DNA from: Oscillospiraceae bacterium | GTDB lineage: Bacteria; Bacillota; Clostridia; Oscillospirales; CAG-272 | Assembly: GCA_015065205.1 (NCBI GenBank) | Contig: SVQS01000003.1 | Span: forward strand, 1-33,452 | Reading direction: 5' to 3' | Length of the DNA stretch: 33,452 nucleotides | Part shown: positions 1 through 8,214 of the stretch, in pieces | How the letters are laid out: each line of letters starts with the position of its first letter | How positions within the stretch are numbered: position 1 is the stretch's first letter | Program-made: the position numbers and the translations under genes | The notes under the pieces: model-generated | Database searches by the model: none | Told to the model about the DNA's origin: nothing | What the model saw: only the letters and a program-made list of their open reading frames with translations

Positions 1-935
1 CCTTCCGCTCCCCGGCGGTAGCTCTTATGCCTGATGTTACTGTAAAGCCGCTCCGTTCCAAGGCGAATGCCATTATCAACCTCACCGGCACGGCAGGAGC
101 CATGCTTGTTCTTGCACTTGGAATCGTGTTTGCAACCTCCCAAAATCATTATATGCAATACACGGGCTACGTTGTGGCCGTTGTTGCCATTATGCTCGCG
201 GGACTTATCGTCTTCCTTCTTACGGTTAAGGAGAAAAAATGGGCGCGTGAGATGGAAGAAGAATCGTTCCGTCTCGGTCTTGAAGATGCTCCCGACGAGG
301 ATGCCGACAAGGAAAAGCGCAAGCTCTCAAAGGGAGAGATGACCTCTTTGCTTCTCATTTTGGCATCGGTTACTCTTTGGTACATCGGCTACAACTCCAT
401 CACCAGCAAATATTCGGTATATGCCACCAATATTCTGGGCTTTGACTTCAACCTCACCCTCATTATCGCGCAGGCGGCAGCGATTGTTTCCTACATCCCT
501 GTGGGAATTATCGCCTCGAAAATTGGCAGAAAAAAAACCATTCTTGCAGGCATTATCATTCTTGCGTCTGCGTTCTTTATTGGCAACTTTATCACTCCCA
601 ATACTCCCGAGATGATTATGTACCCCGTGTTTGTTCTTGCGGGCATCGGTTGGGCAACCATTAACGTTAACTCCTTCCCAATGGTCGTTGAGCTCGCAAG
701 AGGCGGTGACATTGGTAAGTATACGGGTTACTATTACACCGCTTCGATGTCGGCACAGATCATCGCGCCTATCCTTTCGGGTGTGCTTTATGACCTTATC
801 GGCATGCGCTACGTTTTCTTTGCGTTTGGTACGGTATTTGTTCTGTTCTCCTTTGTTACGATGTTCTTTGTAAAGCACGGAGACGCCAAGGTAATTGAGA
901 AGAAAGATCTGCTTGAGCAGCTCGATGTTGACTGA
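1..935 (+). CDS. MFS transporter, GPH/SLC45-like (5' end missing)
   Basis: This is the C-terminal ~310 residues of a multi-pass major facilitator transporter. The frame is open from base 3 to the first base of the window without a start, so the gene begins upstream; the Met at base 27 is internal. It follows the motif RSPAVAL, and MPDVTVKPLRSKAN reads as a cytoplasmic loop conserved in GPH-type sugar:cation symporters. About seven hydrophobic helices are visible, with a charged, acidic and Lys-rich central loop near base 230-330 and the loop motif SKIGRKK after a helix. The substrate cannot be told from sequence; a sugar or glycoside is likely for this family. Only 5 nt separate it from the phosphodiesterase gene, suggesting co-transcription. 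Confidence 0.85.
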   Translation, partial: FRSPAVALMPDVTVKPLRSKANAIINLTGTAGAMLVLALGIVFATSQNHYMQYTGYVVAVVAIMLAGLIVFLLTVKEKKWAREMEEESFRLGLEDAPDEDADKEKRKLSKGEMTSLLLILASVTLWYIGYNSITSKYSVYATNILGFDFNLTLIIAQAAAIVSYIPVGIIASKIGRKKTILAGIIILASAFFIGNFITPNTPEMIMYPVFVLAGIGWATINVNSFPMVVELARGGDIGKYTGYYYTASMSAQIIAPILSGVLYDLIGMRYVFFAFGTVFVLFSFVTMFFVKHGDAKVIEKKDLLEQLDVD

Positions 936-940
936 TAGCC

Positions 941-1750
941 ATGGTATTGATAGGAATTATTGTATCACTTTTGGTGATACTGATAGCAATTTATCTTTTG
1001 GTGCTTGTTCGTCCCACCAAGAAAACAAAGCCGAATAAGGCTCTGCTTTGCGACTATGCGCACAGAGGGCTTCATAACGGCAAGGATGCGCCCGAAAATT
1101 CGCTCGCGGCTTTTGAGGCAGCCTGCCGTGCAGGATACGGCATTGAGCTTGACGTTCAACTCTCGCGCGATGGAACGGTAATGGTCTTTCACGACTACAC
1201 GCTCATCCGCATGACAGGATGCGACAAAAAGCTCTCGGAGCTTGATGCAAACGAGCTGACGGCTCTTACGCTCGGAGAATCGGATCAAAAGATTCCCACC
1301 TTTGAGGAAGTGCTGTCTCTTGTTGATGGCAGAGTTCCTCTCTTGGTTGAACTCAAGGGAGAGAATTTTGATACCTCGCTTTGCGCCAAGGTTGCGGATA
1401 TGCTTCGCAATTACCGTGGGCTTTACTGCATTGAATCCTTCAATCCTTTGTTGATAGGGAACATGAAAAAGCAGATGCCAGAGATCTTTTGCGGCCTGCT
1501 CTACACCAACGTCTGCAGAGATAAGAAAAAGAACTCGATACTCAATATCGCGCTCACGGCAATGGCACTCAATGTTGTGGCAAAGCCGGACTTTATTGCG
1601 TTTAACAAAGTGGATAGAGATTCTTTGCCTGTCAAGATCACTACACAGCTCTTTGGTGCGCCAAAGTTCGTTTGGACTGTCAATACACCCGAGGAGCTCG
1701 ACACTGCGCACAAGAATGGCGAATTGCCCATATTTGAGAATATATTTTAA
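941..1750 (+). CDS. glycerophosphodiester phosphodiesterase, membrane-anchored
   Basis: A 269-aa GDPD-family enzyme that would hydrolyse glycerophosphodiesters to glycerol-3-phosphate and an alcohol. Residues 1-24 form one hydrophobic helix, a signal anchor placing the TIM-barrel domain on the outer face of the membrane or tethered to it. The family motifs are present: HRG (41-43) with the following PENS (51-54), the metal-binding ELD (69-71), and VFHD with His84. A later LVELKGE motif carries the third acidic ligand. The gene starts 5 nt after the transporter stop and ends at a strong hairpin. Export or uptake of a head-group compound together with the transporter is possible but inferred. 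Confidence 0.88.
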   Translation: MVLIGIIVSLLVILIAIYLLVLVRPTKKTKPNKALLCDYAHRGLHNGKDAPENSLAAFEAACRAGYGIELDVQLSRDGTVMVFHDYTLIRMTGCDKKLSELDANELTALTLGESDQKIPTFEEVLSLVDGRVPLLVELKGENFDTSLCAKVADMLRNYRGLYCIESFNPLLIGNMKKQMPEIFCGLLYTNVCRDKKKNSILNIALTAMALNVVAKPDFIAFNKVDRDSLPVKITTQLFGAPKFVWTVNTPEELDTAHKNGELPIFENIF

Positions 1751-1767
1751 GTGAATTTGAATCTATA

Positions 1768-1810
1768 AACACAAACCGCACCGTCAACTGTTGACGGTGC
1801 GGTTTGTGTT
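1768..1810 (+). terminator. strong inverted repeat, likely transcription terminator
   Basis: A 43-nt perfect inverted repeat with 21-bp arms around a single central base, 17 nt after the phosphodiesterase stop. The GC-rich core CCGCACCGTCAAC is followed by the T-rich arm TTTGTGTT, so it can terminate the + strand transcript. The symmetry means it could work in both directions. There is no long T run after the stem. Confidence 0.7.
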
Positions 1811-1890
1811 GCAAAAGGGATATTTACATTTGTAGGGTGAGGCTTGCTTGGAACTCCCATACGCTTGTGTCTCAAACGATTATAAATCAA

Positions 1891-2016
1891 CAAACTCACT
1901 GTATGTCATCCTGAGCGGAAAACCGCAAAGCGGTTTGCGAAATCGAAGTTTTTCCGAGCGAGGAGCGAGGTAAAACCGAGGAGCGAATGCGACGAGGGGA
2001 TCTCTTAACGAGTTTG
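1891..2016. repeat. dispersed palindromic element of TGTCATCCTGAGCGGA...GGATCTC type
   Basis: The stretch opens with CAAACTC and closes with the inverted copy GAGTTTG. Inside is TGTCATCCTGAGCGG, a small hairpin (AAACCGC/GCGGTTT), purine-rich GAGCGAGGAGCGAGG repeats, and GGGGATCTC. The head and tail motifs are recognisable as a repeat found in many Clostridia genomes. It lies just behind the 3' end of ktrA. Only one copy is in this window, so the repeat call rests on pattern recognition. The preceding 1811-1890 holds nothing clear apart from a short TGTAGGGTGAGGCTTGC stretch that may be another repeat fragment. Confidence 0.5.
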
Positions 2017-2022
2017 GGTGGC

Positions 2023-2673
2023 TTATTTCAATTTTCCCAATTTTGCCGTATTTGCAAGAACGATTAGTGTAGTTTCTGCATCAAGCGTTTGTTCGGGATT
2101 GATGTTTACGTTGACCCTTTCACCCTTTTTCATAGCGACAATATTGAAGCCGTATTTTTTACGAAGATTTAATTCTATCAAGTTTTTACCGCACCACTCG
2201 TTCTTCACATCAATCTCGACCATAGATACATCTCTCGACAAAGCGATCATATCAATAAAGCCTGAGCTGAGTAGGTTCTTGGCAAGGCGTACGCCTGACT
2301 CCTTTTCCGGGAAAACCACCTGATCCGCGCCCACACGAAGCAATATTTTTTGATGCATTTCATTGGCGCACTTTGCAATAACGTTCTTAACGCCTGCCTC
2401 CTTGCAAAGCGTTACTGCCATAACGCTCGCCTCAAGATTGCTCGCTATACAAATAATGACGGTATCAACATTGCCGATACCAAGGCGCGAGATAACCTCC
2501 GCATCGGTTACATCTGCACACTTACACACAGGCAAATATGCGGCTGCATCGTTGACGATTCTTTGTTCGGTATCAACGGCAATAACCTCCATTCCGTTCT
2601 CTACAAGCTCTCTTGCCACGGCAGTGCCGTATCTTCCAAGTCCAAAAACTGCATATGTTTTCTTTGCTTTCAT
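2023..2673 (-). CDS. ktrA: potassium uptake regulatory subunit KtrA/TrkA (RCK domain)
   Basis: A 216-aa cytoplasmic gating protein of a Ktr/Trk K+ uptake system. The N-terminal RCK_N Rossmann domain starts with the nucleotide-binding motif GLGRYG (11-16), followed by an acidic residue at the end of strand 2 (VDTE, 34-37). The C-terminal ~80 residues fit an RCK_C domain, which in related KtrA proteins binds c-di-AMP; that binding is family knowledge, not visible here. A good AAAGGAG ribosome binding site precedes the ATG. It starts 12 nt after ktrB, so the two subunits are translated from one mRNA, channel gene first. Confidence 0.93.
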   Translation of the reverse strand: MKAKKTYAVFGLGRYGTAVARELVENGMEVIAVDTEQRIVNDAAAYLPVCKCADVTDAEVISRLGIGNVDTVIICIASNLEASVMAVTLCKEAGVKNVIAKCANEMHQKILLRVGADQVVFPEKESGVRLAKNLLSSGFIDMIALSRDVSMVEIDVKNEWCGKNLIELNLRKKYGFNIVAMKKGERVNVNINPEQTLDAETTLIVLANTAKLGKLK

Positions 2674-2685
2674 TGCTTTTCTCCT

Positions 2686-4047
2686 TTATCCTATACTGAT
2701 ATCTTCCGTCGGCTCGGAAATGACGTTTTGGCTCTCGTTTTTACTGCCAAGTGCCACCGCAAGTGAGATCGGACCGACTCTGCCGAAATACATCGTTACT
2801 ATGATAATTAGCTTGCCGAATGTGTTAAGCGTTGCCGTCAGATTTCTCGAAAGACCGACGGTTGCTGTTGCGCTGACCGTTTCATAGACTGCGTCAATGG
2901 CAGATGCGTTACTCGTTGCCATCAAAAGCAGGGTGGCGGCGGCGCAAATCGTAAGAAATGTTACGACCACGGCAACTGCTTTTTTCACCGATCCCTCGGA
3001 AATACGACGACCGAACATGGTTGGGTTATTTTTATTGCGAATTGTAGCAAACGCTGAGCAAACGAGGACGGCGATGGTTACGGTTTTCATGCCGCCTGCC
3101 GTTCCCACGGGTGAACCACCGATCAACATCAAAATAATAGATGTGGCAGCAGAGGCGTTTGTCAAATTTTCTTGTGGAATGGTAGCAAAGCCTGCCGTTC
3201 TTGTGGTGACAGATTGGAAGAAGGATACTTGAATCTTATCGAATAAGGACATCTTTCCAATGGTCAATGGGTTAGCATATTCAAAAATAAATATGAGAAT
3301 TGCGCCGATAAGAATGAGTCCTGCGGTAACTGTAATTGCTATTTTGCTATGCAAGGTAAGGTACCTGAATATCTTTCTATTCTTTTGTGAACGGCTCTTA
3401 ACGACACGAAGCACATCCCACCATACGATATAGCCGAGACCGCCGAGAATAATGAGTGCGGAGGTGACGGTGTTGATCAAGGGGTTGGTGGCGTAATTAC
3501 AAAGGCTGTTCTCTGCAATAATGTCAATACCTGCGTTGCAAAAAGCAGAAACAGAATTGAATACTGATATCCAGATGCCTTTTGCGCCAAACTCGGGGAT
3601 GAACACGAGCATATACAGAACTGCGCCTATTCCTTCGATGATCAGTGTGCCGAACAGTACGTTTTTGACAAACTTGGCAAGCCCTGACATAGTATTAAGA
3701 TTCAACGCATCCTGAATGAGCAAACGGTCACCAATGCCCATTTTTCTATTCAACAGAAGCATCAGCCCCGACATAATGGTGATGATCCCAAGCCCACCGA
3801 TCTGTATTAGAAGCAATATGACGATTTGCCCGAACACGCTCCAAGTCGACACCGTTGGAAGTGTAACAAGCCCTGTCACGCAGGTAGAGGTGGTTGCTGT
3901 GAAGAGGGCATCAAGATAGGGAACAGCTTCACTGCTTGCGGAACTGATCGGTAATGCCAAAAGTGCGCTTCCCACGAGAATGGTCACAAGGAAGCTGAGC
4001 AATATGATTTGCGTAGTTGAGAGTGTAATTTTCTTCTTTCTAATCAT
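2686..4047 (-). CDS. ktrB: potassium uptake channel subunit KtrB/TrkH
   Basis: A 453-aa membrane protein with the four-fold M1-P-M2 repeat of TrkH/KtrB channels. The four pore loops with the filter glycine are readable as TSTCVTGLVT, AFCNAGIDI, TTRTAGFATI and TATVGLSRNL. The N-terminus is short and basic, as in KtrB, and the length matches KtrB (about 450 aa) better than longer TrkH proteins. It is translated from an AGAGGAAA ribosome binding site. It heads a two-gene operon with ktrA, driven by the consensus promoter at 4127-4155, with a hairpin in the leader. Function: K+ (or Na+-coupled K+) uptake and osmotic balance, gated by KtrA. Confidence 0.93.
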   Translation of the reverse strand: MIRKKKITLSTTQIILLSFLVTILVGSALLALPISSASSEAVPYLDALFTATTSTCVTGLVTLPTVSTWSVFGQIVILLLIQIGGLGIITIMSGLMLLLNRKMGIGDRLLIQDALNLNTMSGLAKFVKNVLFGTLIIEGIGAVLYMLVFIPEFGAKGIWISVFNSVSAFCNAGIDIIAENSLCNYATNPLINTVTSALIILGGLGYIVWWDVLRVVKSRSQKNRKIFRYLTLHSKIAITVTAGLILIGAILIFIFEYANPLTIGKMSLFDKIQVSFFQSVTTRTAGFATIPQENLTNASAATSIILMLIGGSPVGTAGGMKTVTIAVLVCSAFATIRNKNNPTMFGRRISEGSVKKAVAVVVTFLTICAAATLLLMATSNASAIDAVYETVSATATVGLSRNLTATLNTFGKLIIIVTMYFGRVGPISLAVALGSKNESQNVISEPTEDISIG

Positions 4048-4069
4048 AAGGATTTTCCTCTAAAAGCAT

Positions 4070-4105
4070 AAGGAACCAACGTCCTCTACAGTCAGCTGGT
4101 TCCTT
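4070..4105 (-). promoter_or_regulatory. hairpin in ktrB leader
   Basis: In the ~70-nt untranslated leader of ktrB (read on the minus strand), the arms AAGGAACCA and TGGTTCCTT can form a 9-bp stem with an ~18-nt loop. It ends about 22 nt before the ktrB start codon and is followed by ATGCTTTTAG. It could be an attenuator or an mRNA-stabilising stem. It does not look like the known c-di-AMP (ydaO) riboswitch, which is much longer. Confidence 0.45.
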
Positions 4106-4126
4106 TTATAATTATTTGTTTTTATT

Positions 4127-4155
4127 ATTATATCACATTTCGTTGTTTATGTCAA
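4127..4155 (-). promoter_or_regulatory. consensus promoter of ktrBA
   Basis: Minus-strand TTGACA (4150-4155), a 17-bp spacer, and TATAAT (4127-4132): a perfect housekeeping sigma promoter. Transcription would begin near 4120, giving a leader of about 70 nt. Confidence 0.85.
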
Positions 4156-4228
4156 TACATTTTCGCGCTGTACAGTATCATACAAATTATTATGGTCGAT
4201 TTATTATATGATAAAACTCTCAAAATGT

Positions 4229-4265
4229 AAAAAAAGACGGCTTGAATTTTCACTCAAACCGTCTT
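4229..4265 (-). terminator. gdhA terminator
   Basis: Read on the minus strand, AAGACGGTTTGA and TCAAGCCGTCTT form a 12-bp stem (one G-T pair) around an 8-nt loop. A run of T residues follows. It lies 68 nt after the gdhA stop and separates gdhA from the ktrBA promoter. Confidence 0.85.
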
Positions 4266-4332
4266 ATTTGCCAGAATCTACTTATAATATTTGAATATTA
4301 CAGGGTTTCTTGTCACACAAACCGAATATTCC

Positions 4333-5685
4333 TTAAACAACACCGTAAGCGAGCATTGCGTCCGCAACCTTCAAAAATCCTGCAATGTTAGCACCTGCTA
4401 CCAGGTTGCCTTCCATGCCGTACTTCTTTGCGGCTGCAACAGAGCTGTCGTAAATGTTCTTCATAATGTCTTTCAGCTTTGCGTCAACTTCTGCTGCAGA
4501 CCAGCTGTAACGCATCGAGTTTTGAGACATTTCAAGGCCGGATACGGCAACGCCGCCGGCATTTACTGCCTTAGAAGGAGCAACAACTACGCCGTTTGCT
4601 TGCAGATATGCAACTGCCTCGTTGGTGGTAGGCATATTGGAAACCTCAACGTAGTACTTCAGGCCGTTTGCGACCATCTTCTTGGCATCGTCGATGTTGA
4701 CCTCGTTCTGCGTAGCGCAGGGCATAATAACGTCAACCTTTTCGCCCCAAGGCTTTTGACCTGCGAAGAAGGGAACACCAAACTTATCTGCATAATCCTC
4801 TACGCGGTTGCGGCAGGATGCGCGCATTTCAAGCAGGAAGTCGACCTTCTCTTGGGTGGAAATGCCGTCTTTATCGTAAACGTAACCGTCGGGGCCGGAG
4901 ATGGTAACGACCTTACCGCCAAGCTCGTTGACCTTGATAACGGTACCCCAAGCAACGTTACCGAAGCCGGAGATCGCAAAGGTCTTGCCCTTGATCTCTT
5001 CGCCGTAGGTCTTGAGCATTTCTGCGGTGTAGTAAACTGCGCCAAAGCCGGTAGCTTCGGGACGGATGAGCGAGCCGCCATAGGAGCGTCCCTTGCCGGT
5101 CAGAACGCCGGTGAACTCATCGCGCAGTCTCTTGTATTGACCAAAGAGGTAGCCGATCTCGCGTGCGCCAACGCCGATGTCGCCTGCGGGAACGTCGGTA
5201 TCGGGACCGATGTACTTTTGCAGCTCTGTCATAAAGCTCTGACAGAAGCGCATAACCTCTCCGTCAGATTTGCCCTTGGGGTCAAAGTCGGAGCCGCCCT
5301 TACCGCCGCCCATAGGCAGACCTGTCAGGGAGTTCTTAAAGGTTTGCTCAAAGCCGAGGAACTTGATAATGCTTTCGTTTACAGAGGGGTGGAAGCGGAG
5401 TCCTCCCTTGTAAGGACCGATAGCGCTGTTGAATTGAACGCGGAAGCCGCGGTTGACTTGAACCTTGCCGTTGTCGTCTACCCACGGAACGCGGAACTTG
5501 ATAATTCTTTCGGGCTCAACCATCATATCAATGATGCCGCGCTCGATGTAAATAGGGCTTTGCTCCACAACGGGCTCGAGGGATTCGAGAACCTCGCTAA
5601 CGGTTTGGTGGAACTCGCTCTCGCCGGGGTTACGGGCGATAACGTCAGCCAATACCTTCTTTAAATATTCGTTTTGAATGCTCAT
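4333..5685 (-). CDS. gdhA: NADP-type glutamate dehydrogenase
   Basis: A 450-aa hexameric-type glutamate dehydrogenase, interconverting 2-oxoglutarate plus ammonia and glutamate. Motifs include the substrate/catalytic segment LPMGGGKGGSDFDP (123-136, Lys129), PAGDIGVG (166-173, Asp169), and a Rossmann motif SGFGNVAWG for the dinucleotide. I chose the ATG at 5685 (MSIQNEYL): it has AGGAGG at an ideal distance and gives the usual ~450-aa length, while the upstream ATG at 5733 would add 16 unlike residues. It has its own consensus promoter and its own terminator. The long repeat-rich leader suggests regulated expression. Confidence 0.96.
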   Translation of the reverse strand: MSIQNEYLKKVLADVIARNPGESEFHQTVSEVLESLEPVVEQSPIYIERGIIDMMVEPERIIKFRVPWVDDNGKVQVNRGFRVQFNSAIGPYKGGLRFHPSVNESIIKFLGFEQTFKNSLTGLPMGGGKGGSDFDPKGKSDGEVMRFCQSFMTELQKYIGPDTDVPAGDIGVGAREIGYLFGQYKRLRDEFTGVLTGKGRSYGGSLIRPEATGFGAVYYTAEMLKTYGEEIKGKTFAISGFGNVAWGTVIKVNELGGKVVTISGPDGYVYDKDGISTQEKVDFLLEMRASCRNRVEDYADKFGVPFFAGQKPWGEKVDVIMPCATQNEVNIDDAKKMVANGLKYYVEVSNMPTTNEAVAYLQANGVVVAPSKAVNAGGVAVSGLEMSQNSMRYSWSAAEVDAKLKDIMKNIYDSSVAAAKKYGMEGNLVAGANIAGFLKVADAMLAYGVV

Positions 5686-5707
5686 AATACAATTCCTCCT
5701 TGTTGGA

Positions 5708-5779
5708 TGCTTTTTGCAAGTTTTGTGCTGCAAAAATGCAATTTAAAATGCAAATAAGTGCATAATTTTGCAAAAAGCA
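5708..5779 (-). promoter_or_regulatory. TGCA-rich inverted repeat in gdhA leader
   Basis: The gdhA leader contains the 12-bp inverted arms TGCTTTTTGCAA (5768-5779 on the minus strand) and TTGCAAAAAGCA (5708-5719). Between them are four further TGCA motifs (ATGCAC, TTGCATT, TTGCATT, TTGCAG). More TGCA copies sit inside the promoter spacer (TTGCAT) and just upstream of it (TTTTGCAAAA). Such phased half-sites could be an operator or a folded leader RNA; no known riboswitch was recognised. Confidence 0.5.
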
Positions 5780-5794
5780 CGCCACTATGCCAAT

Positions 5795-5823
5795 ATTATA
5801 ATACAGAATATGCAACTTGTCAA
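5795..5823 (-). promoter_or_regulatory. consensus promoter of gdhA
   Basis: Minus-strand TTGACA (5818-5823), a 17-bp spacer and TATAAT (5795-5800), all matching consensus. The start of transcription would be near 5788, about 100 nt before the gdhA start codon. It lies about 60 bp behind the dapA stop, and no terminator is visible between them. Confidence 0.85.
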
Positions 5824-5883
5824 CCGCTTTTTTGCAAAAAAATCATAGTTGGAAAAATTTTTTATGAGTAAATGTGCCTGATT

Positions 5884-6765
5884 TTATACGTCGAACAGCT
5901 CGCATAGGCGTCTGGCGGTCTCGGGAGCGGGAGGACAGAGCGGGAGTCGGTATTCGGGGTGGCAAAGTCCCATTTTTGATGCTACGTGCTTAACGGGGAT
6001 GGGGTTGGTCTCCCAAAACAGTGCTTGCATCTTGCCAAGTACTTGCTTTTGGCGCTGATAAGCGAGCTTCCAATCTCCCGTGGCACAATGACGACAGATC
6101 TCTGTCATCTTTCGAGGGGCTATGTTGGAATAGACCGATATCACTCCCGAGGCACCCAAGCGTATGGCCGAGACCGTGTGATGGTCGTTGCCTGTGTAAA
6201 CATCGAGCTTTGTACCCAATTCGCCGCACAGAGAGGCAAGGAGCGAGAGGTCGGGTGAAGCTTCTTTCACCGCCACAATGTTCGGGTGCTCGGCAAGCTC
6301 GCGATAATGCGAGAGTGTCATCGAAAAGCCCGTTCTCGCGGGAACGTTGTAAAGAATCAGCGGTTTTTCGGTTGCATCCGTCAAAGCGTGATAGTGTGCT
6401 ACGATACCGCGATCGTTGGTGCGATTATAGTAGGGCGTGACTGCCAAGAGTGCATCTGCGCCGCTCTCTGCCACAGCCACCGCCAATTCGCAAGCGTGCG
6501 AGGTGGAATTGGAACCGCATCCCGCCAGGAGTGGAAGCCTGCCTCTGATTTGCCGCGCGGCGAAGGAGACAAGCTCAGCGTGCTCGTCGAGGGAAAGTGT
6601 AGGACTTTCTCCGGTTGTTCCCGCCAGCAGAATCGCCCCAACACCGGCATCAATTTGCGCCTCTATTAGATTTTGCAACGCCTCGTAATCAATTTCGCCC
6701 TTATAAAAGGGGGTAATTAAAGCCGTTGCGACTCCCTTGAATATGGTTTGTTTTTCAATGCTCAT
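5884..6765 (-). CDS. dapA: 4-hydroxy-tetrahydrodipicolinate synthase
   Basis: A 293-aa class I aldolase that condenses pyruvate with aspartate semialdehyde in the diaminopimelate/lysine pathway. Key features align with the family: GTTGE (49-53), TPYYNR (Tyr112/Tyr113), YNVPARTG (Tyr139, Arg144), and the Schiff-base lysine in VAVKEAS (Lys167). The length is typical. An AAAGGAG site 9 nt before the ATG fixes the start. It stands alone on this strand with gdhA downstream; no clear promoter was found, because the upstream region is occupied by a dispersed repeat. Related aldolases of the same fold (N-acetylneuraminate lyase) are less likely given these motifs. Confidence 0.93.
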   Translation of the reverse strand: MSIEKQTIFKGVATALITPFYKGEIDYEALQNLIEAQIDAGVGAILLAGTTGESPTLSLDEHAELVSFAARQIRGRLPLLAGCGSNSTSHACELAVAVAESGADALLAVTPYYNRTNDRGIVAHYHALTDATEKPLILYNVPARTGFSMTLSHYRELAEHPNIVAVKEASPDLSLLASLCGELGTKLDVYTGNDHHTVSAIRLGASGVISVYSNIAPRKMTEICRHCATGDWKLAYQRQKQVLGKMQALFWETNPIPVKHVASKMGLCHPEYRLPLCPPAPETARRLCELFDV

Positions 6766-6796
6766 AAAGGAGAACTCCTTTCAATTTCATTGCCAT

Positions 6797-6972
6797 AGGT
6801 AAACAACTCTCTGAGCGGATAGGGTCTTGGCGGTGCCTTGCCGCTAGCGAGAGCAAAAGCGAGCGGTACGCTCGTGTCGACCGTCCGTTGCAAGACTGAC
6901 GAATCTATTTTGGTGATTTTGTTAGGAAGTTTTTGAAGGGGTGTGGGGGAACTTTTTCCAAAAAGTTCCCCC
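6797..6972 (+). repeat. dispersed element A, copy 1 (ends in long hairpin)
   Basis: About 175 bp starting AAACAACTCTCTGAGCGG and passing through GTTTTTGAA-like and GGGGTGTGGG motifs. It ends in a hairpin at 6945-6972 with arms GGGGGAACTTTTT and AAAAAGTTCCCCC. The same order of motifs recurs at 21930-22110 and, reversed, at 19161-19262. The element fills most of the dapA-queA gap. An ORF on the minus strand across it is not considered a gene. Confidence 0.65.
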
Positions 6973-6989
6973 ATAAAACCCAAAAACAG

Positions 6990-7018
6990 TTGCAAAACTT
7001 TTCATTTTGATGTATAAT
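6990..7018 (+). promoter_or_regulatory. promoter of queA
   Basis: TTGCAA (6990-6995), 17-bp spacer, TATAAT (7013-7018). The transcript would start near 7025 and have a leader of about 80 nt before the queA ATG. Confidence 0.75.
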
Positions 7019-7105
7019 AGTATCAATATGCGACCGCGGATACTTACAGTATATGAAACGTGTGTCAATTTGCGAATTTACAAAAGAAGGATTTTTTGAG
7101 ATTTT

Positions 7106-8185
7106 ATGAGTGAAACTATCAAAAACGCGTTGCCCGAAACCGACCTGCGCACGGCGGATTTTTACTATGATTTACCACAGGAGCTCATTGCGCAGCACCC
7201 GATGGAACAGCGCGATACCTCGCGTCTGATGGTGCTTGACAGAGCCGAGGAGAGCATCACGCACCGTCATTTTTATGATATTCTGGACTATCTGCACGAG
7301 GGTGACGTGTTGGTCATCAACGATTCCAAGGTCATCCCTGCGCGTGTGTATGGTCACGTCGAGGGTAGGGAAGAGGCACTGATCGAGTTGCTTCTTCTCC
7401 GCCAACACGAACTCGATACTTGGGAGTGCTTGGTCAAGCCCGGCAAGCGCGCACGCATTGGCATGAAGCTCGTATTTGGCGAGGGGATGCTTTTGGGTGA
7501 GGTCAAGGATATTGTAGAAGAAGGCAACCGTCTCATTCATTTTACCTATGACAAAGAAAAATATGCCAACATCTATGATGTATTGAGTGTTGTTGGATTG
7601 ATGCCCCTGCCGCCCTACATCACCGAAAGATTGACGGACAATAGCCGCTATCAAACGGTCTACGCGCGCGAGGAAGGCTCGGCTGCGGCTCCCACTGCGG
7701 GACTGCACTTTACTCCCGAATTGCTCGCACGTATTCGCGAAAAAGGCGTGGCAATCGCGCCCGTAATGCTGCACGTGGGCCTGGGAACCTTCCGTCCTGT
7801 TAAGGAAGAAAACATCACCGACCACGTGATGCACACCGAATTTTTCTCGGTTCCCGAAGAAGGTGCACGCATTATAAACGAATGCAAAGCCGCAGGCGGA
7901 CGCATCATTTGCGTGGGAACGACATCCTGCCGCACTATCGAAAGTGTTGCGCGCGAGGACGGAACCATTCCCGCGATGAGCGGTGACACCGGCATTTTTA
8001 TCTACCCGGGCTACAAATTCAAGGCAGTGGACGCACTCATCACCAATTTCCATCTGCCCGAGAGCACTCTTTTGATGCTCGTTTCCGCGTTTTATGACAA
8101 AGAAAAGGTGATGGAAGCGTATCACACCGCAGTTGAAGAAAAATACAGATTTTTCAGCTTTGGCGATGCGATGTTTATTCAGTGA
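7106..8185 (+). CDS. queA: tRNA preQ1 ribosyltransferase-isomerase QueA
   Basis: A 359-aa QueA, which transfers the ribosyl moiety of S-adenosylmethionine to preQ1 in tRNA to make epoxyqueuosine. Diagnostic segments are DFYYDLPQELIAQHP near the N-terminus, LVINDSKVIPAR, APTAGLHFTPELL, HVGLGTFRPV, and the C-terminal ITNFHLPESTLLMLVSAF. The start is the ATG at 7106; the ribosome binding site is weak (AGAAGG about 16 nt upstream), so poor initiation is possible. The N-terminus is some 15 residues longer than in many QueA proteins. No other queuosine genes are nearby. The lipoprotein gene follows after 29 nt. Confidence 0.95.
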   Translation: MSETIKNALPETDLRTADFYYDLPQELIAQHPMEQRDTSRLMVLDRAEESITHRHFYDILDYLHEGDVLVINDSKVIPARVYGHVEGREEALIELLLLRQHELDTWECLVKPGKRARIGMKLVFGEGMLLGEVKDIVEEGNRLIHFTYDKEKYANIYDVLSVVGLMPLPPYITERLTDNSRYQTVYAREEGSAAAPTAGLHFTPELLARIREKGVAIAPVMLHVGLGTFRPVKEENITDHVMHTEFFSVPEEGARIINECKAAGGRIICVGTTSCRTIESVAREDGTIPAMSGDTGIFIYPGYKFKAVDALITNFHLPESTLLMLVSAFYDKEKVMEAYHTAVEEKYRFFSFGDAMFIQ

Positions 8186-8214
8186 AAATTTATTTTGTGA
8201 AAAGGAGAAAGAGT

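Noticed and set aside
4048..4126. c-di-AMP (ydaO/yuaA) riboswitch ahead of ktrBA
   Set aside because: The leader is only about 70 nt with a single 9-bp stem; the known class is more than twice as long with several conserved helices.
4291..5664. 457-aa plus-strand open frame
   Set aside because: Antisense shadow of gdhA, which has all family motifs, promoter and terminator.
5824..5883. Terminator between dapA and gdhA
   Set aside because: Only the short AT palindrome TTTTTTGCAAAAAA is present, without a GC-rich stem; more likely part of the gdhA promoter region repeats.
6762..6995. 77-aa minus-strand open frame upstream of dapA
   Set aside because: It reads through dispersed element A and its hairpin; the protein is a translation of repeat DNA.
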